Positions 1 to 7,679 are shown, counted from the stretch's first letter. The stretch is 20,121 bases of DNA from Muribaculaceae bacterium (GCA_024400895.1 JAKSMA010000012.1:1-20121), one strand, 5' to 3'. A program made the numbers and translations. Notes: generated by a model not told the origin, from the sequence alone.

Positions 1-63
1 CGGGATATTGTTGATGTTGATGTTGTGATTTTAAAGTATAGATATGTATTATTTGCAATTAAT

Positions 64-77
64 TTAGTAATTTTGCA
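64..77 (+). promoter_or_regulatory. Candidate -7 promoter element upstream of the small membrane protein gene
   Basis: TAATTTTG at 68-75 fits the Bacteroidota TAnnTTTG -7 core. The 14 bases TTAGTAATTTTGCA recur exactly at 2034-2047 in front of the second transporter gene. Both cores lie about 80-90 bases upstream of their start codons. No good -33 TTG box sits at the expected 19-21 base spacing here, so this call is weaker than the one at 2015-2045. Confidence 0.4.
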
Positions 78-157
78 AAAACAATTATAAATTAACAAAC
101 TGTCGGCGTCTTTTTTATGATTGCATGACATGACAAGATTTAAGGCACTTAAAAGAG

Positions 158-529
158 ATGAGCAAAATCACTGACTTCTTTTCTATGACACGCCGAGAGC
201 GTGTTGGCACGTTGGTGGTGCTTTTGATGCTCGCTTTTGCCATCCTTTTCTCCTATTGCTCAGGCCAATGGCGAGAGCGCGAACAGCCAGAATGTCAACC
301 GGGTGCGGATGTGTTTCGCAAGTTGGTCGATTCTGTAGGCGTTCAGAAGCCATTCGATACGAGTAGCGGAAAAGTTGGGAGTCCAGTCGAAGGTGAGTCT
401 GGGTCTTCTGCTGAAGAATCAAGAAGAGCGGCAGGCTCAAAATTTAATAAGGACAGGTCTGGCAACGCTTCAGAAAACCTGCAGCAGAAGCCTGCTAATG
501 GAGTAATGGACGAAGTGCCATCTTTTTAA
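158..529 (+). CDS. Small single-span membrane protein of unknown function
   Basis: This 123-residue protein has a basic N-terminus (TRRERVG, residues 11-17) and one hydrophobic helix at about residues 16-34. A polar, Ser/Gly/Glu-rich and probably disordered tail follows, so the expected form is an inner-membrane anchor with a long soluble tail. I do not recognise a domain. By recollection, the N-terminal pattern (FFSxTRRERxG then a helix) resembles the start of Bacteroidota membrane-anchored helix-hairpin-helix (ComEA-like) proteins. No helix-hairpin-helix follows, so it may be a shortened relative; that is inference. It ends 30 bases before the first transporter gene and may be cotranscribed with it. 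The start is the first ATG after the promoter-like core at 68-75. Base composition is similar to its neighbours. Confidence 0.6.
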   Translation: MSKITDFFSMTRRERVGTLVVLLMLAFAILFSYCSGQWREREQPECQPGADVFRKLVDSVGVQKPFDTSSGKVGSPVEGESGSSAEESRRAAGSKFNKDRSGNASENLQQKPANGVMDEVPSF

Positions 530-559
530 ATTTATTACATTTTCAGACTAAATGAAATT

Positions 560-1927
560 ATGACTGAAAGAGCGCAATTTGTAACACGATTAGGAGCGAT
601 AGCTGCCACGGTTGGTTCGGCTGTCGGTTTAGGTAATATTTGGGGATTTCCTTGCTCTGCAGGCAGCAATGGCGGGGGAGCTTTCCTTTTGATATACTTG
701 GGATGTGTTTTCCTTGTGGGTATTCCTGTAATTTTATGTGAATTTGTGATTGGCCGTGGTACACATAAAAATGTGTCTGGTGCATTGAAACAATTGGCGC
801 CTGGCACAAAACTTCATTGGTTCTCGTATGTGGGCATTTGTGCGTCGATTATGATTTTAAGTTTCTACAGTGTGATTTGCGGCTGGGTTGTGGAATATCT
901 CATACAGGCTATTTCTGGCAATTTGAGTTCGCAAAGTAGCGACGAATACGAAAAAATGTTTGGTGCTTTCGTTTCTAATCCCTGGAGAAGCTCTCTGTGG
1001 ACATTGTTATTCCTGCTCATCAATTTCTTGGTTTTGCGTCGTGGTATTAAAAAAGGGATTGAAAAAGTGGCAAATCTTCTGATGCCGATTCTTTTCGTGA
1101 TTCTTATCGTGTTCTGTGTCAATGCCCTTACTCTCGACACTGCTAAAGATGGATTGAGCTTTTTGTTTCACCCCGATTTCAGCAAGCTTACCCCAAAAGT
1201 GGCGATTAGTGCAATGGGGCAGGCGTTTTTCTCGTTAAGCATCGGCCTTTCGTGTATTCTCACTTATGCGTCATATTTTCGCGATAGCGATCCTTTGTTC
1301 CGCAATGCCACGATTGTAGCCTTGCTCGATACGCTTGTTGCCCTCTTGGCAGGAATCATGATATTTCCTGTTGCTATTTCTTTTATTCAAGGCACTGGCG
1401 ATAAAGATAGCTTTGAACTTGTGTTTGTCACTTTACCTAATCTTTTCAACGGACTTCCTGGTGGAGGTTTTGTTTGGTCGGTGTTGTTCTTCCTTCTTTT
1501 GTTTTTCGCGTCGCTCACCAGCACTATATCCATGAGTGAAATATCCATCTCGTTTTTTCAGGAAGAACATGGCATGAGCCGTACAAAAGCTACAGGAGTA
1601 AACACCATTGTATGCATGGTCTTTGGCGTGCTCTGTGCGCAGTCGTTCGGTGTGTTGAGCGATTTTACAATTTTTGGTAAAACCATTTTCGGATTTTTTA
1701 TTTTCTTGTCTAACGATGTCTTACTTCCTCTTGGTGGTGTGTTCTTTGCATGGTTTGTGGGATGGTTTATCGACAAGAAATTTGTTGACAATCAATTGAC
1801 TAACTTCGGCACTTCCGAGGTGTCGGTGTGGAGAAAGCCTTTGATGTTCTGCATTCGCTATATCGCGCCAATGGTGATTGTTGTGATATTTCTCTATGGG
1901 CTTGGTTTGTTTGACGCAATTCTTTAA
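560..1927 (+). CDS. NSS-family sodium-dependent transporter with atypical gate residues
   Basis: A 455-residue integral membrane protein of the neurotransmitter:sodium symporter (SNF) family, the LeuT fold. About 11 hydrophobic segments are visible, the usual number for short bacterial members. The family signature is in the first helix at residues 12-40 (GAIAATVGSAVGLGNIW, then NGGGAF). Substrate is probably an amino acid or related amine driven by Na+, but it cannot be read from the sequence. The usual NIWRFP motif reads NIWGFP: Gly29 replaces the Arg that forms the extracellular gate in LeuT. In the helix 10 region, Ile381 lies where an Asp usually pairs with that Arg. The neighbouring paralogue (2132-3475) keeps the Arg. 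The start is the only Met placing the N-terminus level with that paralogue. The stop codon lies inside a 37-base palindrome. Confidence 0.93.
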   Translation: MTERAQFVTRLGAIAATVGSAVGLGNIWGFPCSAGSNGGGAFLLIYLGCVFLVGIPVILCEFVIGRGTHKNVSGALKQLAPGTKLHWFSYVGICASIMILSFYSVICGWVVEYLIQAISGNLSSQSSDEYEKMFGAFVSNPWRSSLWTLLFLLINFLVLRRGIKKGIEKVANLLMPILFVILIVFCVNALTLDTAKDGLSFLFHPDFSKLTPKVAISAMGQAFFSLSIGLSCILTYASYFRDSDPLFRNATIVALLDTLVALLAGIMIFPVAISFIQGTGDKDSFELVFVTLPNLFNGLPGGGFVWSVLFFLLLFFASLTSTISMSEISISFFQEEHGMSRTKATGVNTIVCMVFGVLCAQSFGVLSDFTIFGKTIFGFFIFLSNDVLLPLGGVFFAWFVGWFIDKKFVDNQLTNFGTSEVSVWRKPLMFCIRYIAPMVIVVIFLYGLGLFDAIL

Positions 1928-1958
1928 CCTACAAAGTGCTGCACTTTCTGGGTTAAAG
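1922..1958. repeat. 37-base palindrome, short copy of the CCCAGAAAGT repeat family (copy A)
   Basis: An inverted repeat runs from CTTTAACC at 1922-1929 to GGTTAAAG at 1951-1958, with 17 of 18 arm positions able to pair in RNA (one G-U, one C-C mismatch) around a single-base loop. Its right arm, read on the minus strand, is TTAACCCAGAAAGTGCA, identical to the left tip of the 171-base element at 8111-8281. It contains the TAA stop of the first transporter gene. It may also act as a transcription terminator, although no strong T-run follows. Confidence 0.75.
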
Positions 1959-2014
1959 CTCATTTCTTGTTGTTGGAAATTCTTCTACTGATTTAGAGTT
2001 TTTTTGTGTTTGGC

Positions 2015-2045
2015 TTGGATAAATGCTAAATTGTTAGTAATTTTG
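2015..2045 (+). promoter_or_regulatory. Bacteroidota-type promoter for the second NSS transporter
   Basis: A TTG box at 2015-2017 and TAATTTTG at 2038-2045 are separated by 20 bases, matching the Bacteroidota -33/-7 consensus. Transcription would start near 2051, leaving a leader of about 80 bases. The leader holds a perfect 7-base dyad (GCGAATT-GT-AATTCGC, 2090-2105) about 26 bases before the start codon. Confidence 0.75.
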
Positions 2046-2131
2046 CACTAAAATTTATAGATTTAGCGTTTTATTTAGGTTAAATGATTGCGAATTGTAA
2101 TTCGCGTAATTCTAATATGTATTCTCTTTAG

Positions 2132-3475
2132 ATGAGTAATAGAGCAAGTTTTGGGTCCCGTATGGGGGCTACCGCCGCTACCGTGGGGTCTGCGGTAGGT
2201 TTAGGAAATATTTGGAGATTCCCTTATGAAGCAGGTGAAAACGGAGGTGGAGCATTCATCATTGTATATATTGGATGTGTGCTTCTGCTGGGTATTCCGG
2301 TTATGCTATCTGAATTTATTATTGGTCGTGGCACGCATTTAAATATGCGTGGGGCGCTAAAGAAATTGTCTCCAAATTCAAAGGTGCACAATGTGGCATT
2401 TATTTGTGTGGTTGGTGCTATTATCACATTAGGATTCTATAGTGTGGTGTGTGGATGGGTGCTTGAGTATCTATATCAATCTGTGGTGGGTAATCTGAGT
2501 GGACGCACCACTGCAGAGTACTCCGAAATTTTCTCCGATTTCATTGCCAGTCCGGTAAGAAATGTGCTGTTGACCGTGGTGTTCCTCATCATCAATTTCT
2601 TTGTGATGCTTGGTGGAGTTCGCAAAGGGGTGGAGCGTACATCTTCTGTGATGATGCCATTGCTGTTCCTCTTGCTGCTGATTTTTGCTGTGAATTCTCT
2701 TCTTTTGCCAAATTCTGGCAAAGGTTTGGAATTTTTGTTTGATGTTGATTTCTCGAAACTCACTTGGCGAGGTGTGGTAGATGCATTCGGTCAGGCGTTT
2801 ATGTCGCTCACTTTGGGCATCGCGGGCCTTGTCACATTCTCTTCCTATTTCAAGGATGAAGCTCCGCTGGTGAGAGACGCTTGCACAATTGCCTCGCTTG
2901 ATACCCTTGTGGCACTCTTTTCTGGCATTGTGATTTTTCCGGCAGTATTCTCTTTCGGAATGCAGCCAGAGGCTGGTCCTAAATTGGTGTTTGAAGTATT
3001 GCCAAACATTTTCCAACAGATGCCTGGTGGTTATTTTTGGGCGTTAATGTTTTTTGTGCTGCTATTCTTTGCAGCTCTTACCAGTACTATCTCGTTGAGC
3101 GAAATTCCTATCACGTTTATTTCTGAAGAATTTAAGATTTCTCGCAAGAAAGCCACATTTATTGTTGCTATATTCACGCTTGTGATTGCTGTGTTGAGTG
3201 CTCTGTCGTTCAATGTGCTGAGCTGTATTGTGGTAGCAGAAATGAATCTATTCGATTTGTTCAACTATTTGGCAAGCAACTTCTTCATGCTCTTAGGCGG
3301 CTTGTTTACTGCAATTTATGTAGGCTGGTTCCTCGACAAAAAGGTGATTACTGCCCAACTCACCAACAATGGTGCACTCCGTACCCGAGTGCAAGGGGCT
3401 GTGGTGTTCTGCTTGCGATTCATTGCTCCTGTGGCAGTGATTGTCATATTCCTGTGTTATTTAGGAATCATCTAA
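2132..3475 (+). CDS. NSS-family sodium-dependent transporter (second paralogue)
   Basis: A 447-residue LeuT-fold sodium symporter, clearly paralogous to the upstream gene along its whole length (for example ATVGSAVGLGNIW at residues 15-27, and a shared helix ending in GWFxDKKxxxxQLTN). About 11 membrane segments are visible. Unlike its neighbour it keeps the canonical NIWRFPY motif (Arg29) with NGGGAF. In the helix 10 region it has LFDLFNYL (Asp375, Asn378), close to the usual bacterial pattern. It probably carries an amino acid with Na+; the substrate is not assignable. It has its own promoter (2015-2045) and a strong terminator (3504-3555), so it can be expressed independently of the first copy. 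Confidence 0.94.
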   Translation: MSNRASFGSRMGATAATVGSAVGLGNIWRFPYEAGENGGGAFIIVYIGCVLLLGIPVMLSEFIIGRGTHLNMRGALKKLSPNSKVHNVAFICVVGAIITLGFYSVVCGWVLEYLYQSVVGNLSGRTTAEYSEIFSDFIASPVRNVLLTVVFLIINFFVMLGGVRKGVERTSSVMMPLLFLLLLIFAVNSLLLPNSGKGLEFLFDVDFSKLTWRGVVDAFGQAFMSLTLGIAGLVTFSSYFKDEAPLVRDACTIASLDTLVALFSGIVIFPAVFSFGMQPEAGPKLVFEVLPNIFQQMPGGYFWALMFFVLLFFAALTSTISLSEIPITFISEEFKISRKKATFIVAIFTLVIAVLSALSFNVLSCIVVAEMNLFDLFNYLASNFFMLLGGLFTAIYVGWFLDKKVITAQLTNNGALRTRVQGAVVFCLRFIAPVAVIVIFLCYLGII

Positions 3476-3503
3476 AAGCCTGTTTTTTGATATTTACAGA
3501 TAT

Positions 3504-3555
3504 TCAATCCATCCCTGCTGATCTGTCTGCAAGGATGGATTGATACTTTATTTGT
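3504..3555 (+). terminator. Hairpin terminator after the second transporter gene
   Basis: TCAATCCATCC at 3504-3514 pairs perfectly over 11 bases with GGATGGATTGA at 3533-3543. The loop is 18 bases and a T-rich stretch (TACTTTATTTG) follows. It separates the transporter from the folP promoter. Confidence 0.75.
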
Positions 3556-3583
3556 GTGGAAGTGTCGCTTTTTATAGCCTTTT

Positions 3584-3615
3584 TTTGCTAATGGGTGATT
3601 TTTTTTGTATTTTCG
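3584..3615 (+). promoter_or_regulatory. Promoter of the folP-cdaA operon; it decides the folP start
   Basis: TTTG at 3584-3587 and TATTTTCG at 3608-3615 are separated by 20 bases and fit the Bacteroidota -33/-7 arrangement, with one substitution in TTTG. Transcription would begin near 3621. That excludes the in-frame GTG at 3595, which lies inside the promoter, and leaves ATG at 3625 or 3640 as the start of folP. Confidence 0.7.
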
Positions 3616-3639
3616 CAATGTAATATGAAATACTCTGCA

Positions 3640-4491
3640 ATGACACCAAATTTCACACCTTTCACACTTTCGCTGCGAGATAGAGACTATGTGCTCGATT
3701 CTCCAAAAGTGATGGGCATTGTGAACGTCACCCCCGATTCTTTCTATTCGAAGAGTCGCACTTTTGATGTCGATTCTTTGGAAAACCGAGTGAGTGCAAT
3801 GGTTGAGGAAGGCGTTGATATCATTGATTTAGGTGCCTATTCTACACGCCCAGGAGCCGATGAGGTGAGTCCTGACGAAGAACTTGTTCGTCTCAAGCGT
3901 GGTATTGAGGTGGTGAAGCGTTTGGCACCCGAGGTTCCGGTTTCAATCGACACATTTCGTGCATCTGTGGCGAAGGCGTGTGTAGATGATATGGGAGCTG
4001 ATATCATTAATGATGTGTCAGGTGGCACACTTGACGATGGTATGGCGGCAACTGTAGCCCAACTTGGTGTGCCCTATGTGCTGATGCACATGCGTGGCAC
4101 TCCTGCCACTATGCAGCAGTTCACTGACTACGAAGGTGGGGTGCTGGCTGATGTGGTGACGGATTTAAAGGCAAAAATGGAACATTTTCAAAAGTTGGGG
4201 TGCAGGCAGGTGATTCTTGACCCTGGATTCGGATTCAGCAAAACGCTTCGTCAAAACTATGAATTGATGAATGGCCTTGCGGCTTTCCACGAGTTGAATG
4301 CTCCATTGTTGGTGGGCATTTCAAGAAAGTCGATGATATATCGCTTGCTGGGCACTACACCTGCCGAATCACTTGAAGGCACTACCGTGCTCAACACAGT
4401 GGCGATGCTGGCTGGGGCACATATCTTGCGTGTTCATGATGTGAGAGCAGCTGTAGAAGCCCGCTCTATTTTGACAGAATTATATAAATAA
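3640..4491 (+). CDS. folP: Dihydropteroate synthase
   Basis: The enzyme condenses 4-aminobenzoate with dihydropterin pyrophosphate to give dihydropteroate in folate synthesis; it is the sulfonamide target. With this start it is 283 residues, normal for the family. The TIM-barrel motifs are all present: VNVTPDSF (28-35), DLGAYSTRPGA (63-73), SIDTF (102-106), the Asn-Asp pair at 124-125, LDPGFGFSK (193-201), GISRKS (226-231) and RVHD (264-267). The start is uncertain. A GTG at 3595 adds 15 residues but lies within the promoter; ATG at 3625 would be almost leaderless; ATG at 3640 gives a short leader and an N-terminus of normal length. It is the first gene of an operon with cdaA 24 bases downstream. 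Confidence 0.95.
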   Translation: MTPNFTPFTLSLRDRDYVLDSPKVMGIVNVTPDSFYSKSRTFDVDSLENRVSAMVEEGVDIIDLGAYSTRPGADEVSPDEELVRLKRGIEVVKRLAPEVPVSIDTFRASVAKACVDDMGADIINDVSGGTLDDGMAATVAQLGVPYVLMHMRGTPATMQQFTDYEGGVLADVVTDLKAKMEHFQKLGCRQVILDPGFGFSKTLRQNYELMNGLAAFHELNAPLLVGISRKSMIYRLLGTTPAESLEGTTVLNTVAMLAGAHILRVHDVRAAVEARSILTELYK

Positions 4492-4515
4492 ACGGAATAA
4501 TAATATTTACTATAG

Positions 4516-5280
4516 ATGTTTGAAAGTTTTGGCATAATTGATTTTATCGACATTGCTTTGGTTGCGGCGCTGCTGCTCTACATTTATTTGGCAATGAAGA
4601 AATCCGGTGCTATCAATATATTTTTGGGCATTGTGTTGCTCTTGATAGTGTTCATGGTGCTTCGCATCAGCCGCATGACTTTGATGAAGGGCATTTTCGA
4701 CACTATTGTAGGGCAGGGTGCGGTGATTTTAATCATTCTCTTTCAAAATGACATCCGCCATTTCCTCAGCGATGTGGGCTCTAACCGAAGTTTGCGCTTC
4801 TTCAAGCGGTTTATGCACAAGCAGAGTGCAGCCGATAAGCGCAAGTGGCTCATGCCTATTGTGTATGCTTGTATGTCGATGTCGAAATCGAAAACTGGTG
4901 CCCTCATTGTGGTGCAAAAAAGTATGTCGCTTTCCGATTATGTGCACACCGGTGATGTGATTGACGCTAAAGTCAACAACCGATTGATTGAGAATATCTT
5001 TTTCAAGAATAGCCCTTTGCACGATGGCGCTGTGATTATCTCCGATGGAAAAATTCGCGCAGCTGGATGCATTCTTCCTGTGTCGCACGACCGTAATCTG
5101 CCACGCTACCTTGGTCTGCGCCACCGCTCGGCTTTGGGTATCAGCCAAGAGAGCGATGCGCTGGCTATCGTAGTGAGCGAGGAAACTGGCAATATTTCTT
5201 GCGCTTATAGAGGCGAGATGTTCCTCAAACTCTCGAGCACCGAACTCGACCATAAAATTACTGAATTACTTAACGAATAA
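4516..5280 (+). CDS. cdaA: Diadenylate cyclase, membrane c-di-AMP synthase
   Basis: A 254-residue protein that converts two ATP into cyclic di-AMP. Three hydrophobic segments (about residues 9-26, 32-49 and 64-77) anchor it in the inner membrane. The cytoplasmic DAC (DisA_N) domain follows, with the catalytic motifs DGA (170-172) and RHR (202-204). Length and domain order fit the CdaA type. The gene sits between folP and a DUF3109 gene with gaps of 24 and 9 bases, so it is probably cotranscribed. No CdaR (YbbR-domain) or GlmM gene, its usual partners in Firmicutes, is adjacent. Its neighbours here suggest that c-di-AMP supply is tied to basal expression of the folP operon; that is inference. 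Confidence 0.95.
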   Translation: MFESFGIIDFIDIALVAALLLYIYLAMKKSGAINIFLGIVLLLIVFMVLRISRMTLMKGIFDTIVGQGAVILIILFQNDIRHFLSDVGSNRSLRFFKRFMHKQSAADKRKWLMPIVYACMSMSKSKTGALIVVQKSMSLSDYVHTGDVIDAKVNNRLIENIFFKNSPLHDGAVIISDGKIRAAGCILPVSHDRNLPRYLGLRHRSALGISQESDALAIVVSEETGNISCAYRGEMFLKLSSTELDHKITELLNE

Positions 5281-5289
5281 TCACTCATA

Positions 5290-5895
5290 ATGGGTAACGA
5301 TATAAGAGGCATGTTTGAAATAGGGGATTCGCTTGTGAGCCTTGATTTGGCTGAGCGTTTCTTCTGTTGTGATATCGATGCTTGTTTGGGTGCTTGCTGT
5401 ATTGAAGGCGATGCAGGGGCTCCTATCACCAAGCAAGAGTATGAAAAATTGAAAGAAATACTTCCTGTCATCTGGGGCGACTTGCTCCCCCGCGCTCAAG
5501 AGCAGATTAAAGAGCACGGTGTGGGCTATCTCGACCAAGAAGGCGAAATCGTAACGCAGATTGTCGACGGGAAAAACTGTGTTTTCTCCACCTATCTCCC
5601 TGGTGGCGTATGCATCTGCGCCATCGACAAGGCGTATCGCGAAGGACTGTTAGATTGGCGGAAACCCATATCATGCTACCTTTATCCTGTGAGAGTGAAG
5701 AAGCACCCAACATTCACCGCTGTGAATTATCATCGTTGGAAAATCTGTAAAAGCGCCGAAGTGATTGGCCGTAAAAATAAAGTTCGCCTCTATCAATTTC
5801 TTAAAGAGCCGCTAATCGAACGGTTCGGCCAGGAATGGTACGACGAACTCGCGGCAAACTGCGACCTTTATGTGAAAACATATCTCGAAGATTAG
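5290..5895 (+). CDS. DUF3109 family cysteine-rich protein
   Basis: A 201-residue soluble protein with the DUF3109 pattern: a Cys cluster at residues 26-37 (CCDIDACLGACC), then Cys97, CIC at 108-110, ISCYLYPVR at 127-135 and a WKIC motif ending at Cys153. The arrangement resembles that of proteins binding zinc or an iron-sulfur cluster. No biochemical function is established to my knowledge. It starts 9 bases after cdaA and ends 6 bases before the WYL regulator gene, so it is an internal operon member. By recollection, DUF3109 genes are widespread in Bacteroidota genomes. Confidence 0.88.
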   Translation: MGNDIRGMFEIGDSLVSLDLAERFFCCDIDACLGACCIEGDAGAPITKQEYEKLKEILPVIWGDLLPRAQEQIKEHGVGYLDQEGEIVTQIVDGKNCVFSTYLPGGVCICAIDKAYREGLLDWRKPISCYLYPVRVKKHPTFTAVNYHRWKICKSAEVIGRKNKVRLYQFLKEPLIERFGQEWYDELAANCDLYVKTYLED

Positions 5896-5901
5896 TTTGC
5901 T

Positions 5902-6825
5902 ATGAAAACGCCTGCGAAATTCAAAGAATACATCTGGCTTGTGAATGTGATTCGCAATGCTGGTAGCATTTCGTTTGCCGAAATTCAAGAAAAATGGCTC
6001 GAGACTGAAATGAGCGGTGGGGTGGAGTTGGCTCGCTCCACATTCAATCGCCACAAAGATGCCATAGAGGACATTTTTGGCATCTATATCGACTGCAACC
6101 GGCGTAACGGCTACAGATATAGTATTGGCAACGAGGAAGTGTTTGCCGACAGCAGTGTGCAGAATTGGATGCTGTCCACGCTTTCTGTCAACAACACACT
6201 GAGTGAAAGCCTATCGTTGCAAGACCGCATTCTGCTCGAGCAAGTTCACACCAAGCCGGAGTTGTTTTCCACGATTGTTGATGCAATGCGTCGTTCGTTG
6301 TGCATCACCATCACCTACCGAAGATATGCAGCAGAGGCACAGTTGGCCACATTCGCCCCTTATTGTGTGAAATTGTTCAAAAGCCGCTGGTATGTGCTCG
6401 GTTATTTCGATAGAGTGGGTTATGGTGGAGGAAAGGGATTTTTCGCCTTGTATTCGTTCGACCGTATTCTCGACATCGAAATCACTGACCAAAAATTCGT
6501 GATGGACAATGAATTTTCGGCAAAACACTATTTCTCGGAGCATTATGGAGTGCTCACTGCCGCTGATGTGCCTGTTGAGCGAATCGTGTTGCGAGCATAT
6601 AGTTATGAGCGTTATTATCTCCGCGACTTGCCCATACATCCTTCACAGCGAGAAATAGAGAAAGGCGATGATTATTCCGACTTTGAGTTGTATATGCGTC
6701 CAACCATCGACTTTGTGGGCCACCTCATGAGCCGAGGCATCAACCTGAAAGTTCTTGCACCAGCCTCACTGGCAGCCCAAGTGGCCGACTATCACCTCCA
6801 AGCCGCCCAACTCTACAAAAAATAA
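5902..6825 (+). CDS. WYL-domain transcriptional regulator
   Basis: A 307-residue protein with an N-terminal winged helix-turn-helix at about residues 5-75 (FAEIQEKWL, then STFNRHKDAIEDIFG). A WYL domain follows at about 125-210, recognised by ITYRRYAAEAQ, FAPYCVKLFKSRWYVLGY and the nearby Tyr/Phe-rich strand, and then a C-terminal WCX-like extension. WYL proteins sense ligands, probably nucleotides or nucleic acids, and regulate DNA damage, RNA or phage-defence loci. This one is the last gene of the folP-cdaA-DUF3109 group, 6 bases after its neighbour, and not part of an obvious defence island, so a regulatory link to nucleotide signalling is possible but unproven. Its stop is only 2 bases from the convergent stop of the next gene. 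Confidence 0.88.
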   Translation: MKTPAKFKEYIWLVNVIRNAGSISFAEIQEKWLETEMSGGVELARSTFNRHKDAIEDIFGIYIDCNRRNGYRYSIGNEEVFADSSVQNWMLSTLSVNNTLSESLSLQDRILLEQVHTKPELFSTIVDAMRRSLCITITYRRYAAEAQLATFAPYCVKLFKSRWYVLGYFDRVGYGGGKGFFALYSFDRILDIEITDQKFVMDNEFSAKHYFSEHYGVLTAADVPVERIVLRAYSYERYYLRDLPIHPSQREIEKGDDYSDFELYMRPTIDFVGHLMSRGINLKVLAPASLAAQVADYHLQAAQLYKK

Positions 6826-6827
6826 AA

Positions 6828-7610
6828 TTATAAATAAAGATTTTCTTCAGAATCGTTTTTTGTTATAAATGAACAAATTCTATTGTTCCTATTTTCAAGG
6901 AATTCTAATTGGTTTTCAATAAAAAGTTTGTAACTTTCGTAATCCTTGGGAATAGGGTTCCCATTAAAAAAATCATCACCATGCCATAAACATACTTTTG
7001 AGTAGTCTGTTGAAACACAATCTTGAAGGAAAAAGAAATCAACAAATCCTTTGAAATTTTGGAATTTTTCAAAGAAAATCGGGTTTGTTCCATTGTTTAG
7101 ACACTTTGTTAATGGGCTTTCTTCCCCCTCATAGTGCCTTCGTATACATTCCATTGTTAAATCCCATCTGTCTCGAATTTTTGGATGACATCCTCTTGAT
7201 TGATTAAGTGCTCGATTAAATGAAGGGAAAAGCATCATTCCTCCAATTGTGTAGCTTTTGCGAAAGAATATTTCAATAAATTTTTTGAAATCTTTCACGT
7301 TGTCACGTACCATATTCATTAATTGGGTGTTCCATTTAAAACTAATAATAATTGAGTCGCTACCAAAGTAAATATTATTCCATTTCAGGTAATATTTACT
7401 TTTTCCTTCTTCTAATATCATGTTTTCTCCATTTGGTAATGGTCGACTCCAAAGCAGTTTGTGATATTCCCTTAGCATCTTACTTCTGCTGTCAGGGTCA
7501 TTTGTGCCACCTTTGAATCCGCCATTAGCGGTTGGAACCCAGAAATTGTCCCAGTAATGAGGCGTGTCTGTGGTGAAATCAAAATTTATATCAATGTTGT
7601 GAATGTTCAT
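6828..7610 (-). CDS. Hypothetical protein, likely DUF6994 family; AT-rich accessory gene
   Basis: A 260-residue soluble protein of unknown function. The N-terminal pattern (DFTTDTPHYWDNFW at about 11-24, then NDPDSRSKML and REYHKLLWSRPLPNG at about 48-62) and a later SDSIIISF strand match what I remember of DUF6994, which has no assigned activity. Composition differs sharply from its neighbours: bases 7021-7080 hold 15 G+C in 60, while 6721-6780 in the adjacent regulator gene hold 34 in 60. This suggests recent transfer. It is convergent with the WYL gene with a 2-base gap and no visible terminator between. The start is the ATG just after a TATATTTG core on the minus strand (7633-7626). Many aromatic and charged residues, no signal peptide and no membrane helix are seen. 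Confidence 0.72.
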   Translation of the reverse strand: MNIHNIDINFDFTTDTPHYWDNFWVPTANGGFKGGTNDPDSRSKMLREYHKLLWSRPLPNGENMILEEGKSKYYLKWNNIYFGSDSIIISFKWNTQLMNMVRDNVKDFKKFIEIFFRKSYTIGGMMLFPSFNRALNQSRGCHPKIRDRWDLTMECIRRHYEGEESPLTKCLNNGTNPIFFEKFQNFKGFVDFFFLQDCVSTDYSKVCLWHGDDFFNGNPIPKDYESYKLFIENQLEFLENRNNRICSFITKNDSEENLYL

Positions 7611-7625
7611 TATGCTTTTTTTTTA

Positions 7626-7633
7626 CAAATATA
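7626..7633 (-). promoter_or_regulatory. Candidate -7 element for the DUF6994-like gene
   Basis: On the minus strand TATATTTG fits TAnnTTTG and lies 15 bases before the start codon. No TTG box is found 19-21 bases further upstream, so the call is tentative. Confidence 0.4.
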
Positions 7634-7679
7634 TAGAAAATATGTGATGTATGTGATGTGAAATTTCATTATTATGAAA

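Noticed and set aside
2471..3016. 181-codon minus-strand open frame
   Set aside because: It is wholly antisense to the second NSS transporter, whose family motifs are clear; composition reflects the complementary codons.
3595..3639. N-terminal extension of folP from the GTG at 3595
   Set aside because: The codons lie inside or next to a well-formed promoter and add residues unlike other dihydropteroate synthases.
4729..5253. 174-codon minus-strand open frame
   Set aside because: It is antisense to the catalytic domain of cdaA with no domain of its own.
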